The notes beneath the pieces are model-generated. The model searched no databases and was not told where the DNA came from. It saw only the letters and a list, made by a program, of their open reading frames with translations. A DNA stretch of 64,000 nt from Blastocatellia bacterium. Lineage in GTDB: Bacteria > Acidobacteriota > Blastocatellia > Chloracidobacteriales > JADJPF01. Positions 7,791 through 16,306 of the stretch are shown piece by piece. Position numbers and translations under genes: made by a program. The first letter of the stretch is position 1. Each line of letters opens with the position of its first letter. The DNA lies in NCBI GenBank assembly GCA_016713405.1, contig JADJPF010000022.1, forward strand, positions 248,001 to 312,000, in the 5' to 3' direction.

Positions 7791-8897
7791 TTACGCTTTA
7801 GCACTACAAGTAGTGTCTTCTACAGTTTGATAATCACGGTAAAATTGATGAAGTTTAGCAGGTATTGCCAAACTTAGTACAACAAGAAATGTAGCAAAAA
7901 AACCTGTAATTTTAGGTAAAGAGCTAATTTGCATTGGTGCAAGCAGGAAAATAAGCCCAACATGAAAAGTAAAAACTTGTAGTGAATGTTGTCCCAACTC
8001 AGCTAACCAACGCCATTCAAATAGCAGGCTAAATTTTGATCTTAACATCCCTACTAGGTAAACTAGAGTAGCAAAATTGATTAGTCTAAGTAAACCTAAT
8101 CTTTCTTTGGATGTGATAACTTCACTTTCAAGAAAATTTATTGCTATTAAGTCTTGTCGAAGTAAAAATAATAGAGTAGCTACAACTAGAGAAATAATTA
8201 CTAACTTATTGTTTAATAAGCTAGTTAAATCTCTTTGCTGATATTTCAAAAAGCCTAAATAAAGACCACTAACAAAAATTAATTGCCACGCAAGTATATC
8301 AAAAGCTCCTAAGTGAATAGGCAAATATTTAGCAACTAAACTTGTAATTAAGCCTAAAACGCCAAATTGAGCTATTAACCAAATACCAAGGCTAGCTAAA
8401 ATGACCATTAAACTACGACCTTTGATAAACTGCTCGATTAGAAACGGCATTAAAAGCACTAGAATAAAATAAAGTGGCAAAACATCTAAAAATGTAGGTT
8501 GATAAAGTAGAACTGAGCCTAAAACTAACGCTAGAAAAGGCTTATTCAGTAGCAATGGATCAGCAAAATTATAAATATTTAATTTCCAAGCAGAGACAAA
8601 AAAATTGCTATAAAGTCCTGTAAATAGAAGGAGTAAAAAAACGCTGATATGAGCTAAATAAATGGTTCCAGCGCGTTGAAGTGCTGCTTGCCAAAGTTGC
8701 TGCTTACCGTAATTTACCCTTAATTTTGTATAAACAATGCCTGCAACATATCCAGAAAGAAAAACAAAGCATTCTGCAGCACTAATAAAGCCTAAAGCGT
8801 GGATTGTATAGCTACTTAGAGGAAGGGTTAAGTGATCAATTGTCATTATGGCTAAAAATAAGCCTCGCAAGCTGTCTAACGTAATATCTCGGCGCAT
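7791..8897 (-). CDS. OpgC-domain membrane protein (acyltransferase-3-like)
   Basis: The 368-residue protein has about ten membrane helices and begins with MRRDITLDSLRGLFLAIMTI, the DxxRG...xxxDH start seen in OpgC and acyltransferase-3 proteins. It also has LGFISAAECFVFLSGYVAG, a typical OpgC motif. E. coli OpgC succinylates periplasmic glucans. The donor and acceptor here are unknown, and no opgG/opgH neighbours are present. It is the first gene of a probable two-gene unit with the secreted hydrolase. Confidence 0.8.
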   Translation of the reverse strand: MRRDITLDSLRGLFLAIMTIDHLTLPLSSYTIHALGFISAAECFVFLSGYVAGIVYTKLRVNYGKQQLWQAALQRAGTIYLAHISVFLLLLFTGLYSNFFVSAWKLNIYNFADPLLLNKPFLALVLGSVLLYQPTFLDVLPLYFILVLLMPFLIEQFIKGRSLMVILASLGIWLIAQFGVLGLITSLVAKYLPIHLGAFDILAWQLIFVSGLYLGFLKYQQRDLTSLLNNKLVIISLVVATLLFLLRQDLIAINFLESEVITSKERLGLLRLINFATLVYLVGMLRSKFSLLFEWRWLAELGQHSLQVFTFHVGLIFLLAPMQISSLPKITGFFATFLVVLSLAIPAKLHQFYRDYQTVEDTTCSAKA

Positions 8898-9131
8898 AAG
8901 TTATTTATAAATTTACTGTTATAGAAAACAATTTATTGGTTAAGAAAAACAGTAAATCTATTAAGTTTTATCTCTCTAGTCAATTAGTTAATTAATATAA
9001 GTTAGTCTATGGGGTTAGAGTTACTAAATTATTTGGTTGGATTCTTATTTTATAAAATGACAGAATTTACTGTAAAATAGCGATTTGTAGATGTGGCAAT
9101 AGAAGAGTAATATTAAATGTAAGGAGTAAAT

Positions 9132-9685
9132 ATGACTAAAGTAAAAGAACAAGCCACAATAGAAGATTTGTATAAAATATCTGAGAATAGAAAAGCAGAA
9201 TTAATAAATGGAGAGATAGTGCTAATGTCACCAACAGGGATCTTCCTAACATAGTTGCAGGAGCTATTTATGTAAGTCTACGGCTATACTCACGTAATAC
9301 AAAATTAGGTAGAGCATATACTGATAATATAGGCTACAAAGTTAATTTACCAAACAGAAATTCTTTCAGTCCAGATGCTTCATTTTATGTAGGAAATTCC
9401 GCAGGGATGAAGTTTTTAGAAGGATCTCCAGTTTTTGCTGTGGAAGTTAGAAGTGAAAATGATTATGGAAATAAAGCAGAAGAAAATATAAAGAAAAAAA
9501 GGGAAGATTATTTTTTGGCTGGCACTCAAGTTGTTTGGGATATAGATTTACTTAGCCCAGATCTTATTAAATCCTATCGATATGATGTACCTGATAACCC
9601 TGTGATTTTTCGCCGAGGTGATATTGCTTATGCAGAACCAGCATTACCAAATTGGTCTATTGCAGTTGATGAAATGTTTTTATAA
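9132..9685 (+). pseudogene. Uma2-family PD-(D/E)XK nuclease, frameshifted
   Basis: A good ribosome site (AAGGAG, 9121-9126) precedes the ATG at 9132. The first frame reads MTKVKEQATIEDLYKISENR... to MSPTG and then stops at about 9255. The other frame continues DLPNIVAGAIYVSLRLYS through to 9685. One extra base in the GGG at 9237-9239 would restore an Uma2 protein of about 184 residues, the normal size. The nuclease-fold residues are present in the second part: SPDASF, FAVEVRSEN and the ENIKKKREDYF helix. Uma2 proteins are numerous in cyanobacteria and some soil bacteria, and their role is unsettled. Either a decayed copy or a sequence error. Confidence 0.8.
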
Positions 9686-9716
9686 CTTTTGTTTTTTATC
9701 AGATTTTAATAGTAGT

Positions 9717-11135
9717 TTACCAGCCACTAGCCCATTGGCGAAGTTTAGAAATTTTTTGTTTAACTTCCACTCTATCTACTTCTTCAGGGGCGATATCAAG
9801 ATATCGAGTAAGCGCGTCTGCTGCATCTGCAAAACGTCCCTCTTTTTGTAGTGCTGCCGCATAATTAAGTATTAATTCTGTGTCGTTTGGGTCAAGATCT
9901 GAGGCTTTTTCAAGAGAAATTACACTAGCTTGTAAATCACCTGCTTGAGCAAGCGAAGTTGCTAAAGTTGTATGGGCAATAGAATCATAAGGATTAAATT
10001 TTAATAGTAATTTGCTTTCTTCAATTGCTTGATTTACTTGTCCGCTAGCTAGTAGCGTTCTAGCTAAATTTTGTCGAGCTAGGGCGTTTGTTGGATCAAG
10101 TTTTAAGACTAATTGAAGTTCTTTTTGAGCCATTTCAAAATTTTGTTGCTGACGAAACAAATTAGCAATGTTAATCCTAGCTTTATAGTCTTCAGGGTCT
10201 ATTTCTAATGCAGTTTTATACTCTAACAACGCGCCAGTAAAGTCTCCCTGCTTTTGTAGAGTTAATCCAATATCATTAAATAAATCTATGTTAGAAGGAT
10301 CTAGTCGTAATGCTTCCCTTAAAGATGTTAAAGCGTCTTTTAAGTTTCCTCGCGCTTTAAGCAAAGTTCCTAGTGCATAGTGAGCAAAAACATCATTAGA
10401 ATTAGCTTTAACACGGGTTTGATAGACAACCAAGCTTGCTTCGTCGCCTGTATCTTTGGAAATTACATTGACGCTAACACTACCTACAGCATCTTCTTCA
10501 GTAAAATAAGGGGCTAGGCGTTTAACACGTGAATAATAATTTCGCTCTATTTCAGCTTTGCTACGTAGCGCGGCTGATAGATTTTCTACTACGCCGCAAG
10601 TTGGGTTTAACTCTAGAGCTTTGCGAAAAAGGCGGATAGCCTTGTCCATTTCGCCTTTTTGCTCTAGCAATTTGCCTATTTCAGCACGAGCAAAAGCATC
10701 TTGAGTGTCAAATTTAGCAGCAGCACGAAAAGCGTTTAATGCTTCATCTAATTTTCCTTCCTCCTTAAGAATTATTGCTTGAGAAAAATGGCTAACTGAG
10801 TCTGTAGGGTCTATTTCTAAAGCTTTAAGCAAAAATTGTTTTGTCTGACTTAAATTTCCTAAAGCTTTTTTTGTAATAGCAAGTTGTCTGTAGCCTGCTG
10901 CCCAATCAGGTTTTAACTCTAAGGCTCGTGTTAAAGCTTTTTCTGTTGCTAGAAAATCTCCAGCTTGCCAAAACTTATCAGCTAAGATTTTTTGTTGTTC
11001 AAAAAGTTCTTCAATTTGTGATGGAGGTTCGTTTGTCTCAACAAGTGTTACTTGAGCAAATGCAGTGTTAGTTATAAAAAATACTATAAATAATGTAATT
11101 ACAAATAAATAGATGTTAAATTTTCGGCTAAACAT
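9717..11135 (-). CDS. Secreted TPR-repeat protein
   Basis: The 472-residue protein has an N-terminal signal peptide (FVITLFIVFFITNTAFAQ) and then tandem tetratricopeptide repeats almost end to end. Examples are ALTRALELKPDWAAGYRQLA, ALTSLREALRLDPSNIDLF and ALLEYKTALEIDPEDYKAR. A break around residues 185-235 separates two TPR blocks. TPR arrays act as protein-protein scaffolds, and the signal peptide places this one in the periplasm or outside. No enzymatic domain is visible. It is likely monocistronic. Confidence 0.85.
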   Translation of the reverse strand: MFSRKFNIYLFVITLFIVFFITNTAFAQVTLVETNEPPSQIEELFEQQKILADKFWQAGDFLATEKALTRALELKPDWAAGYRQLAITKKALGNLSQTKQFLLKALEIDPTDSVSHFSQAIILKEEGKLDEALNAFRAAAKFDTQDAFARAEIGKLLEQKGEMDKAIRLFRKALELNPTCGVVENLSAALRSKAEIERNYYSRVKRLAPYFTEEDAVGSVSVNVISKDTGDEASLVVYQTRVKANSNDVFAHYALGTLLKARGNLKDALTSLREALRLDPSNIDLFNDIGLTLQKQGDFTGALLEYKTALEIDPEDYKARINIANLFRQQQNFEMAQKELQLVLKLDPTNALARQNLARTLLASGQVNQAIEESKLLLKFNPYDSIAHTTLATSLAQAGDLQASVISLEKASDLDPNDTELILNYAAALQKEGRFADAADALTRYLDIAPEEVDRVEVKQKISKLRQWASGW

Positions 11136-11250
11136 AACATATCCTTGAATGTTTTAAGGGAGTGCTATTTTGCTAGTATAGCTAAATTTTTACTTGTAGA
11201 AAGAGAAAAGTTTATCAAAATAACTAGCTTTATTTGCTACTGTGGTGTAA

Positions 11251-11298
11251 AAAACTATAGTAGTTTATAAAACTATAGTAGCTTAAAAAACTATGGTA
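11251..11298. repeat. 18-bp tandem repeat, about 2.7 copies
   Basis: AAAACTATAGTAG occurs at 11251-11263 and 11269-11281, and a degenerate AAAACTATGGTA at 11287-11298, each offset by 18 bases. It lies between the start of the TPR gene and the terminator of the ankyrin gene. Each unit contains the dyad CTATAG, so binding-site clustering is possible. Confidence 0.6.
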
Positions 11299-11312
11299 TA
11301 GAAAATAACTTA

Positions 11313-11340
11313 GAAAAAAATAGCCCTGAAATTAGGGCTA
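11313..11340 (-). terminator. Terminator downstream of the ankyrin gene
   Basis: TAGCCCT (11321-11327) pairs with AGGGCTA (11334-11340). On the minus strand the stem is followed by seven T (the A-run at 11314-11320). A shorter TTTTAAT follows on the plus strand. Confidence 0.85.
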
Positions 11341-11387
11341 TTTTAATACGATAGAAAAAATGCACTGATAAAACTTATTACTGTTAG

Positions 11388-12203
11388 CTATTCTTTTGCA
11401 CCTGCTGAAGTTAAAACTTGAAACATTTCAGCATCCATTGTTTCTGCTACTTGGTTTAAGGCAGTAAAGCCGCGAAAATCTTTAATAGTAACATCTGCTC
11501 CGGCACCAATTAAAAAGCTAACATTAGCCACCTTTCTAGCTCTAACAGCATACATTAAAGCGGTTTGACCTGAATTATTGTCATTAATGTTAATTCCAGT
11601 TGCTACAAGTGTGTTTAATGAGGCTACATTTCCTTCCATTGCAGCTAAAATCAAAGCTGACCAACCCCAATTAGTTGTAGCAGTTGGATCTGCACCAGAA
11701 TCAATTAATTTTTGCATTATTTCTGTTTGGCTATGTTTAGCAGCATACATAAGGGCAGTCCAACCTGTAAGACTTTTAGCATTAACATCAGCCCCAGCAT
11801 TTAGTAAAAGCTCTGTAGTTTCTAGTTTTCCCCAACCAGCAGCAAACATAAGAGCCGTCCAGCCTTTTAAGTTTTTGGTGTTAATATCTGCACCTTGTCT
11901 TAAAAGTAAATCAATAGTTTCTGTTTCTCCTTGAAGTGCTAAATACATTAAAGCCGTCCAACCTTGTTCATCTTTAGAGTCAGGATGCACGCCTTTTTCA
12001 AGTAGGCTTTTTACTTGGTCTAAATCATTTGCTTTAGCTGCGGCTACTATAGCTTTATCAAATACTTGTGAAATTTTAGCAGTTTTAGAGTTACTGCTCT
12101 TTGTAACATCTTTATTTATTGTTAACGCAGAAGTATTACTAGTAAAACTAACTACAGTAATTAATGAAAAAACTAATATTAAAGCAATTCTTTTATAAGA
12201 CAT
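11388..12203 (-). CDS. Secreted ankyrin-repeat protein
   Basis: The 271-residue protein has a signal peptide of about 26 residues and about seven ankyrin repeats from residue 48. The repeat core GWTALMYAA...LLxxGADVNAK recurs at about 33-residue spacing (for example WTALMFAAGWGKLETTELLL). Ankyrin stacks mediate protein binding. Bacterial exported forms are often periplasmic. The high identity between repeats 2-4, including the invariant GWTALM, suggests recent internal duplication. No partner gene is obvious. Confidence 0.88.
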   Translation of the reverse strand: MSYKRIALILVFSLITVVSFTSNTSALTINKDVTKSSNSKTAKISQVFDKAIVAAAKANDLDQVKSLLEKGVHPDSKDEQGWTALMYLALQGETETIDLLLRQGADINTKNLKGWTALMFAAGWGKLETTELLLNAGADVNAKSLTGWTALMYAAKHSQTEIMQKLIDSGADPTATTNWGWSALILAAMEGNVASLNTLVATGININDNNSGQTALMYAVRARKVANVSFLIGAGADVTIKDFRGFTALNQVAETMDAEMFQVLTSAGAKE

Positions 12204-12314
12204 TAAAACACCTCCAAACTAAACTGCTTTGGTTGAGAGATAAATTTATGGAATGGGAAGTAGTATTCTAACTTTACCTAGTTATTAGCTGCAACCCTTG
12301 TTTAATATTTATTA

Positions 12315-13751
12315 TTAAAACTTTTTAGCTAGATTGCCTAATTCAATCATTGCCATTTCAATTTCTTTTGACCAGGGATTTCCGCAGCTTATACGAATAA
12401 AATTATTATATTTGCGTGTGGTAGAAAAAATTGGGCCTGGAGCAATGCTAATTTTTTTTTCTAAAGCACGTTGATGTAATTCCAAAGAATCTACTTGTTT
12501 AGGCAATTCTACCCAAAGAACAAAACCTCCTGTTGGACGACTTACTTTAGTTCCTATGGGAAAATACTTACAAATGGCTTTTAGTGTTGTTTGAATTTGT
12601 TCACAAAAAGCTTTTCTTAGCTGGTTTAGATGACGTTCATAGCTTCCATCTCTTAAAAATTCTGCAATTACCATTTGAGGTAAGGAAGATGTAGCAATTG
12701 TTGTCATAGACTTTAATCTTTCTATTTTTTCTTTAAATTTTCCTGGTGCCGTCCAACCAACTCTATAGCCAGGTGCTAAGGATTTAGAAAAGGATGAACA
12801 AAGTAGCACTAACCCTTTTTTATCAAATGCTTTGGCTGTTTGTGGTCTATTGCAACCAAAATGCAGTTCCCCATAAAGATCATCTTCAATTAGCGGAATA
12901 TTTCTTTTGCAAAGCATATCTACTAGCTGCTTTTTATTTTCTGTTGGCATACAGCTACCTAAAGGGTTATTAAAGTTTGTTACTACTAAACAAGCTCTAA
13001 TATCATTATTATTTAATGCTTTTTCTAGGGCTTCTAAACATAATCCTTCATTAGGAGTTGTAGCAATTTCTAAAGCTCTCATACCTAAACTTTCTATAGT
13101 TTGTAAAACGCCATAGTAAGTAGGAGATTCTAAAGCAATTGTGTCTCCAGGCTTTGCTACTGCTCGCAAACATAAATTTAAGGCATCCATACAGCCAGAA
13201 GTAATCACAATATCATCAGCCGTTAAGTTACCTCCCCAGGTAAAAGAGCGTTGAGCAATTCTTCTACGTAGTAGTTCATTGCCGGGAGGAAATTCATATT
13301 CCACAGCACGATCTCCATATTTTCTAGTCATAGCAACTACTAAGCGATTTAATTTATTAACTGGCAAAATTGTAGAACTAGGACAAGCTGCACCTAAAGG
13401 GACGATATCGGGATGGCGTGCTGCTTCAAAGACTTCTGTTACAAGTTCATCAATATCAACATTTTTTGCTATTAATGGTGGATTTGTCCGGCTAGGTTGG
13501 GGAGGGAGATCTTTATTTGCTAGTCTAACAAAAAAACCGCTACGGGGCCTGGATTCAATTAACCCTTTGCTTTCCAATAAAAAATAGGCTTGAAAGGCTG
13601 TTGACATACTAACATTTTGTTGGCGTGACATAGCACGTACAGAAGGAATTTTTTCTCCAGCACGTAGTACGCCTTTTTCTATCATTTGCTCAATACGCAC
13701 TGCTACTTGTTGATAAAGCAAATCATTTCCTAAACGGGCTATTTGTTCCAT
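12315..13751 (-). CDS. MocR-family regulator (GntR wHTH fused to aminotransferase fold)
   Basis: The 478-residue protein has an N-terminal GntR winged helix (about 10-77, AGEKIPSVRAMSRQQNVS...SRPRSGFFV) and a C-terminal fold-type I aminotransferase domain. The PLP-binding lysine is in SSFSKSLAPGYRVGW (about residue 315), preceded by the PLP-phosphate and aspartate motifs NNPLGS and IEDDLYGEL. MocR proteins such as PdxR and GabR use the PLP domain to sense amine or vitamin ligands and bind direct-repeat operators. The divergent DUF2917-EamA pair is its likely target, and a direct repeat lies in the shared intergenic region. The ligand is unknown. Confidence 0.93.
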   Translation of the reverse strand: MEQIARLGNDLLYQQVAVRIEQMIEKGVLRAGEKIPSVRAMSRQQNVSMSTAFQAYFLLESKGLIESRPRSGFFVRLANKDLPPQPSRTNPPLIAKNVDIDELVTEVFEAARHPDIVPLGAACPSSTILPVNKLNRLVVAMTRKYGDRAVEYEFPPGNELLRRRIAQRSFTWGGNLTADDIVITSGCMDALNLCLRAVAKPGDTIALESPTYYGVLQTIESLGMRALEIATTPNEGLCLEALEKALNNNDIRACLVVTNFNNPLGSCMPTENKKQLVDMLCKRNIPLIEDDLYGELHFGCNRPQTAKAFDKKGLVLLCSSFSKSLAPGYRVGWTAPGKFKEKIERLKSMTTIATSSLPQMVIAEFLRDGSYERHLNQLRKAFCEQIQTTLKAICKYFPIGTKVSRPTGGFVLWVELPKQVDSLELHQRALEKKISIAPGPIFSTTRKYNNFIRISCGNPWSKEIEMAMIELGNLAKKF

Positions 13752-13822
13752 ATAAGTATTGTTCCTAGTAAATTTAGTTGCCCAAATACGTTAATACAAG
13801 CTTTTAGGTTTCGTTATTTTTT

Positions 13823-13851
13823 ATATTAATCAAAAAATCTGATCTGGTCAA
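13823..13851 (-). promoter_or_regulatory. Putative mocR promoter
   Basis: On the minus strand TTGACC (13851-13846), a 17-base spacer and TAATAT (13828-13823) make a plausible promoter about 70 bases ahead of the start. One direct-repeat copy lies in its spacer, consistent with autorepression. Confidence 0.4.
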
Positions 13852-13871
13852 AAATATAAAATCTGAATCTG
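13834..13871. promoter_or_regulatory. Candidate MocR operator, direct repeat
   Basis: AAAATCTGATCTG (13834-13846) and AAAATCTGAATCTG (13858-13871) are direct repeats whose starts are 24 bases apart, in the divergent mocR/DUF2917 region. MocR-type regulators characteristically bind paired direct repeats. Binding is inference. Confidence 0.5.
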
Positions 13872-13931
13872 TTTTGTTAATAAATTTTATTTTAATCTTT
13901 CTATCAAGAAAAGTAATTGGAGGTAAAAATT

Positions 13932-14204
13932 ATGATAAGTCTAGTTGATAATAGTGTACAGAATGAAAAAAAACATTTTGAAACAGATCAGTTTGGATTA
14001 AAAAAAGGTGAGTTATGGAAGAGTCCAAATAACTTTCATCTTCTATTAATTGATTGTCAACAAGGTACGCTTTGGATTACTCAAGCAGGTGATATGGAAG
14101 ATCATTTGATTGAACCAGGTCAAAGCTTTAAGACTTTAACCTCTGGATTAGTTGTAATGCAGTCACTTTCTGATAATTCTTGTGTATCAGTGTTGCATAA
14201 CTAA
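13932..14204 (+). CDS. DUF2917 domain protein
   Basis: This is a 90-residue cytosolic protein. I chose the ATG at 13932 because GGAGG (13919-13923) lies at ideal spacing; an upstream TTG in the same frame overlaps that ribosome site and is unlikely. The family motifs are LWITQAGDMEDHLIEPGQ and the following short beta strands, giving a small cupin-like beta barrel. DUF2917 genes are often found beside MocR regulators and EamA exporters, as here. Function is not established; a ligand-binding accessory role is only a guess. Confidence 0.85.
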   Translation: MISLVDNSVQNEKKHFETDQFGLKKGELWKSPNNFHLLLIDCQQGTLWITQAGDMEDHLIEPGQSFKTLTSGLVVMQSLSDNSCVSVLHN

Positions 14205-14248
14205 AAATTACTTAAATCAACTACATTTTTTATTAGGAAAATTAATTT

Positions 14249-15229
14249 ATGAGCCTAAACGAAAAACCTTCTTTGTTATTGCTAGTGTTAGCTTTTGCGG
14301 CTGTTTATATAATTTGGGGTTCAACTTATATAGCTATTGTTTATGTGTTAGAAACCCTTCCATCGTTTTTAATGGCGGGAGCAAGATTTCTCTTAGCTGG
14401 AGGTTTACTTTATTTCTGGGCGAGGTTTAGAGGTTCTGAAAAGCCTACTTTAACCCATTGGGGACAGGCTTTGCTTATTGGGGGTATGTTATTTTTAGTT
14501 GGTAATGGTACGGTTGTTTGGGTAGAACAACATGTTGCTTCTGGTATAGTGGCACTACTAATTACAACTGAGCCTATTTGGGTTGTACTACTAGAGTGGT
14601 ATTTAGACAACAATCGACCTAACCGAAATGTTGTTGCAGGCTTGTGTTTAGGCGTTATTGGAACAATTGTATTAATTGGGCCAAGTGCAATTAGCGGTTT
14701 AGCTAATACTAGTTTGTTAGGTTGTTTCATGATTTTAGGCTCATCTTTCTTTTGGGCAGCAGGTTCAATTTATTTATCTCGTGCAGCACTTCCATCATCT
14801 GCCTTACTTTCAACAGGTATGCAAATGTTAGCAGGGGGTTTTCTGTTAACAATTCTTGGGACAAGTTTGGGAGAATGGTCAAAGCTTAATATTGCTAATG
14901 TGTCTCAAAACTCAGTGCTTGCTTGGCTTTATTTAACAATATTTGGTTCATTAATTGCTTTTACTGCTTATAGCTGGCTAGCACGTGTTGCACCTCCTAG
15001 CCGTGTAGCGACATATGCTTATGTAAATCCTGGTATTGCAGTTTTATTAGGTTGGTTTCTAAAAAATGAACCTGTTACACAACGCACTTTACTGGCAGGA
15101 TTATTGCTAATCTCTGCTGTAATATTAATTACAACTAATCGCCGAAGTGTTAAGAAAGATTTTTCTATAAAAGAAGAAAAGGCTACTAACAAAATTGTAG
15201 ATAATGAAGCAGTTTGTTTGGTGGAATAA
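14249..15229 (+). CDS. EamA/DMT-family exporter, YedA-like
   Basis: The 326-residue protein has ten membrane helices in two EamA halves. The N-terminal half starts with YIIWGSTYIAIVYVLETLPS and carries GARFLLAGGLLYFWAR. The second half includes AFTAYSWLARVAPPSRVATY and YVNPGIAVLLGWFLKNE, all typical of YedA-like drug/metabolite exporters. A charged cytosolic tail of about 25 residues ends the protein. It starts 44 bases after the DUF2917 stop, so the two form a likely operon controlled by the divergent MocR regulator. Export of an amine or amino acid sensed by MocR is a reasonable inference. Confidence 0.92.
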   Translation: MSLNEKPSLLLLVLAFAAVYIIWGSTYIAIVYVLETLPSFLMAGARFLLAGGLLYFWARFRGSEKPTLTHWGQALLIGGMLFLVGNGTVVWVEQHVASGIVALLITTEPIWVVLLEWYLDNNRPNRNVVAGLCLGVIGTIVLIGPSAISGLANTSLLGCFMILGSSFFWAAGSIYLSRAALPSSALLSTGMQMLAGGFLLTILGTSLGEWSKLNIANVSQNSVLAWLYLTIFGSLIAFTAYSWLARVAPPSRVATYAYVNPGIAVLLGWFLKNEPVTQRTLLAGLLLISAVILITTNRRSVKKDFSIKEEKATNKIVDNEAVCLVE

Positions 15230-15250
15230 TAATTTTTAGATTTGTGAGGA

Positions 15251-15290
15251 GCTAGTTTTTAGTAAGATGAATTACTAAAAACTAGCTTTC
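15251..15290 (+). terminator. Terminator after the EamA gene
   Basis: A 15-bp perfect stem is formed by 15251-15265 (GCTAGTTTTTAGTAA) and 15272-15286, with a 6-base loop followed by TTTC. Confidence 0.8.
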
Positions 15291-15325
15291 TAACTTATTA
15301 GTTTTAGGGCAATAAATTTCAATTT

Positions 15326-16258
15326 CTATCTTTCAATATAATAACTTTGGCGTGTTTTAATTTTTACTTTTGGCCGGGTAACTTCTACCCTTATATCATG
15401 TAAGTCATTTTCACTAATGCTATCAGGATAAAAACCAAGTTGATACTGGTTTTGCAATTCTCTGCTAATAATATTAAATATCTTTCTAGTATTACTTTCT
15501 TCAGCTTTATAAAATTTTCCTCCAGTAAAATTAGCTAATTGTTCCATAGTAGTTCTTGATTTTTTATTAGTTGATGATGTGTTATATAAAATATTGTAAA
15601 TAACAACATTAGAATTAGCTAAACTGTAACGTAATTTAGAAAGCGATCTACGGCTGTTATTATCTATTCCATCCGTTAGTAAAATAATTGCTTTTCTGCT
15701 TTTTCCAGACTTCTTAAGATAATTTTGGACAACTTCATATAAAGAATCATATATAGAAGTTCCAGAAGCACTATGAGTAGCTGACATATTACTTATAGAT
15801 AAGTTTAGAAGGTCGTGGTTATTAGTAAAATTATTTAAAACATGTAGCTTAGAGTCAAAAGTTACTATCATTGCTCTATCGCTAGGTCTTAAGATTTTTA
15901 CAAAATTTGCTGCGCTTTTTTTTATATCGTTAAAATGTTGTTTTATACTATCACTAACATCAAGCATAATAACTACTTCAAGTGGATCTTTGTTTGTTTC
16001 AAAAATAGATATAATTTGTCTTTTTTGATCAGAATAAACTCTAAAATCTTCTATAGTTAAATCATTAACAAACTTATTTTCTTTATCTAAAACGACTACA
16101 GGCAAATTGACCAAAATAGAATCTATTTTGATACTATCTTCTCCAAGCTCATCATCAAATTCAGCTTGTTGTGCAAAAGTCTGACAAGATAGTAACATCA
16201 TCATTATAGGAAATAAAAAAAATATATATTTTATTATTTTATAAATTTTAGTAGACAT
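15326..16258 (-). CDS. Secreted or lipoprotein VWFA-domain protein
   Basis: The 310-residue protein has a hydrophobic N-terminus ending MMLLSCQTFAQ, where LLSC is an acceptable lipobox. A short N-terminal beta domain (NLPVVVLDKENKFVNDLTIEDF) precedes a von Willebrand A domain. The metal site is intact: DVSDS, a Thr in SGTSIYDS and LLTDGIDNN. The fold ends with RQSYYIER. The arrangement matches the VWFA-related proteins expanded in Acidobacteriota. Such domains bind protein partners through a metal ion; the partner is unknown. It sits 48 bases after a larger paralogue in the same direction, so the two probably form an operon. Confidence 0.85.
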   Translation of the reverse strand: MSTKIYKIIKYIFFLFPIMMMLLSCQTFAQQAEFDDELGEDSIKIDSILVNLPVVVLDKENKFVNDLTIEDFRVYSDQKRQIISIFETNKDPLEVVIMLDVSDSIKQHFNDIKKSAANFVKILRPSDRAMIVTFDSKLHVLNNFTNNHDLLNLSISNMSATHSASGTSIYDSLYEVVQNYLKKSGKSRKAIILLTDGIDNNSRRSLSKLRYSLANSNVVIYNILYNTSSTNKKSRTTMEQLANFTGGKFYKAEESNTRKIFNIISRELQNQYQLGFYPDSISENDLHDIRVEVTRPKVKIKTRQSYYIER

Positions 16259-16306
16259 AGTTTTTCAACCTTTATTTACCACTATTTTATTGACTTAATT
16301 TTTGAA

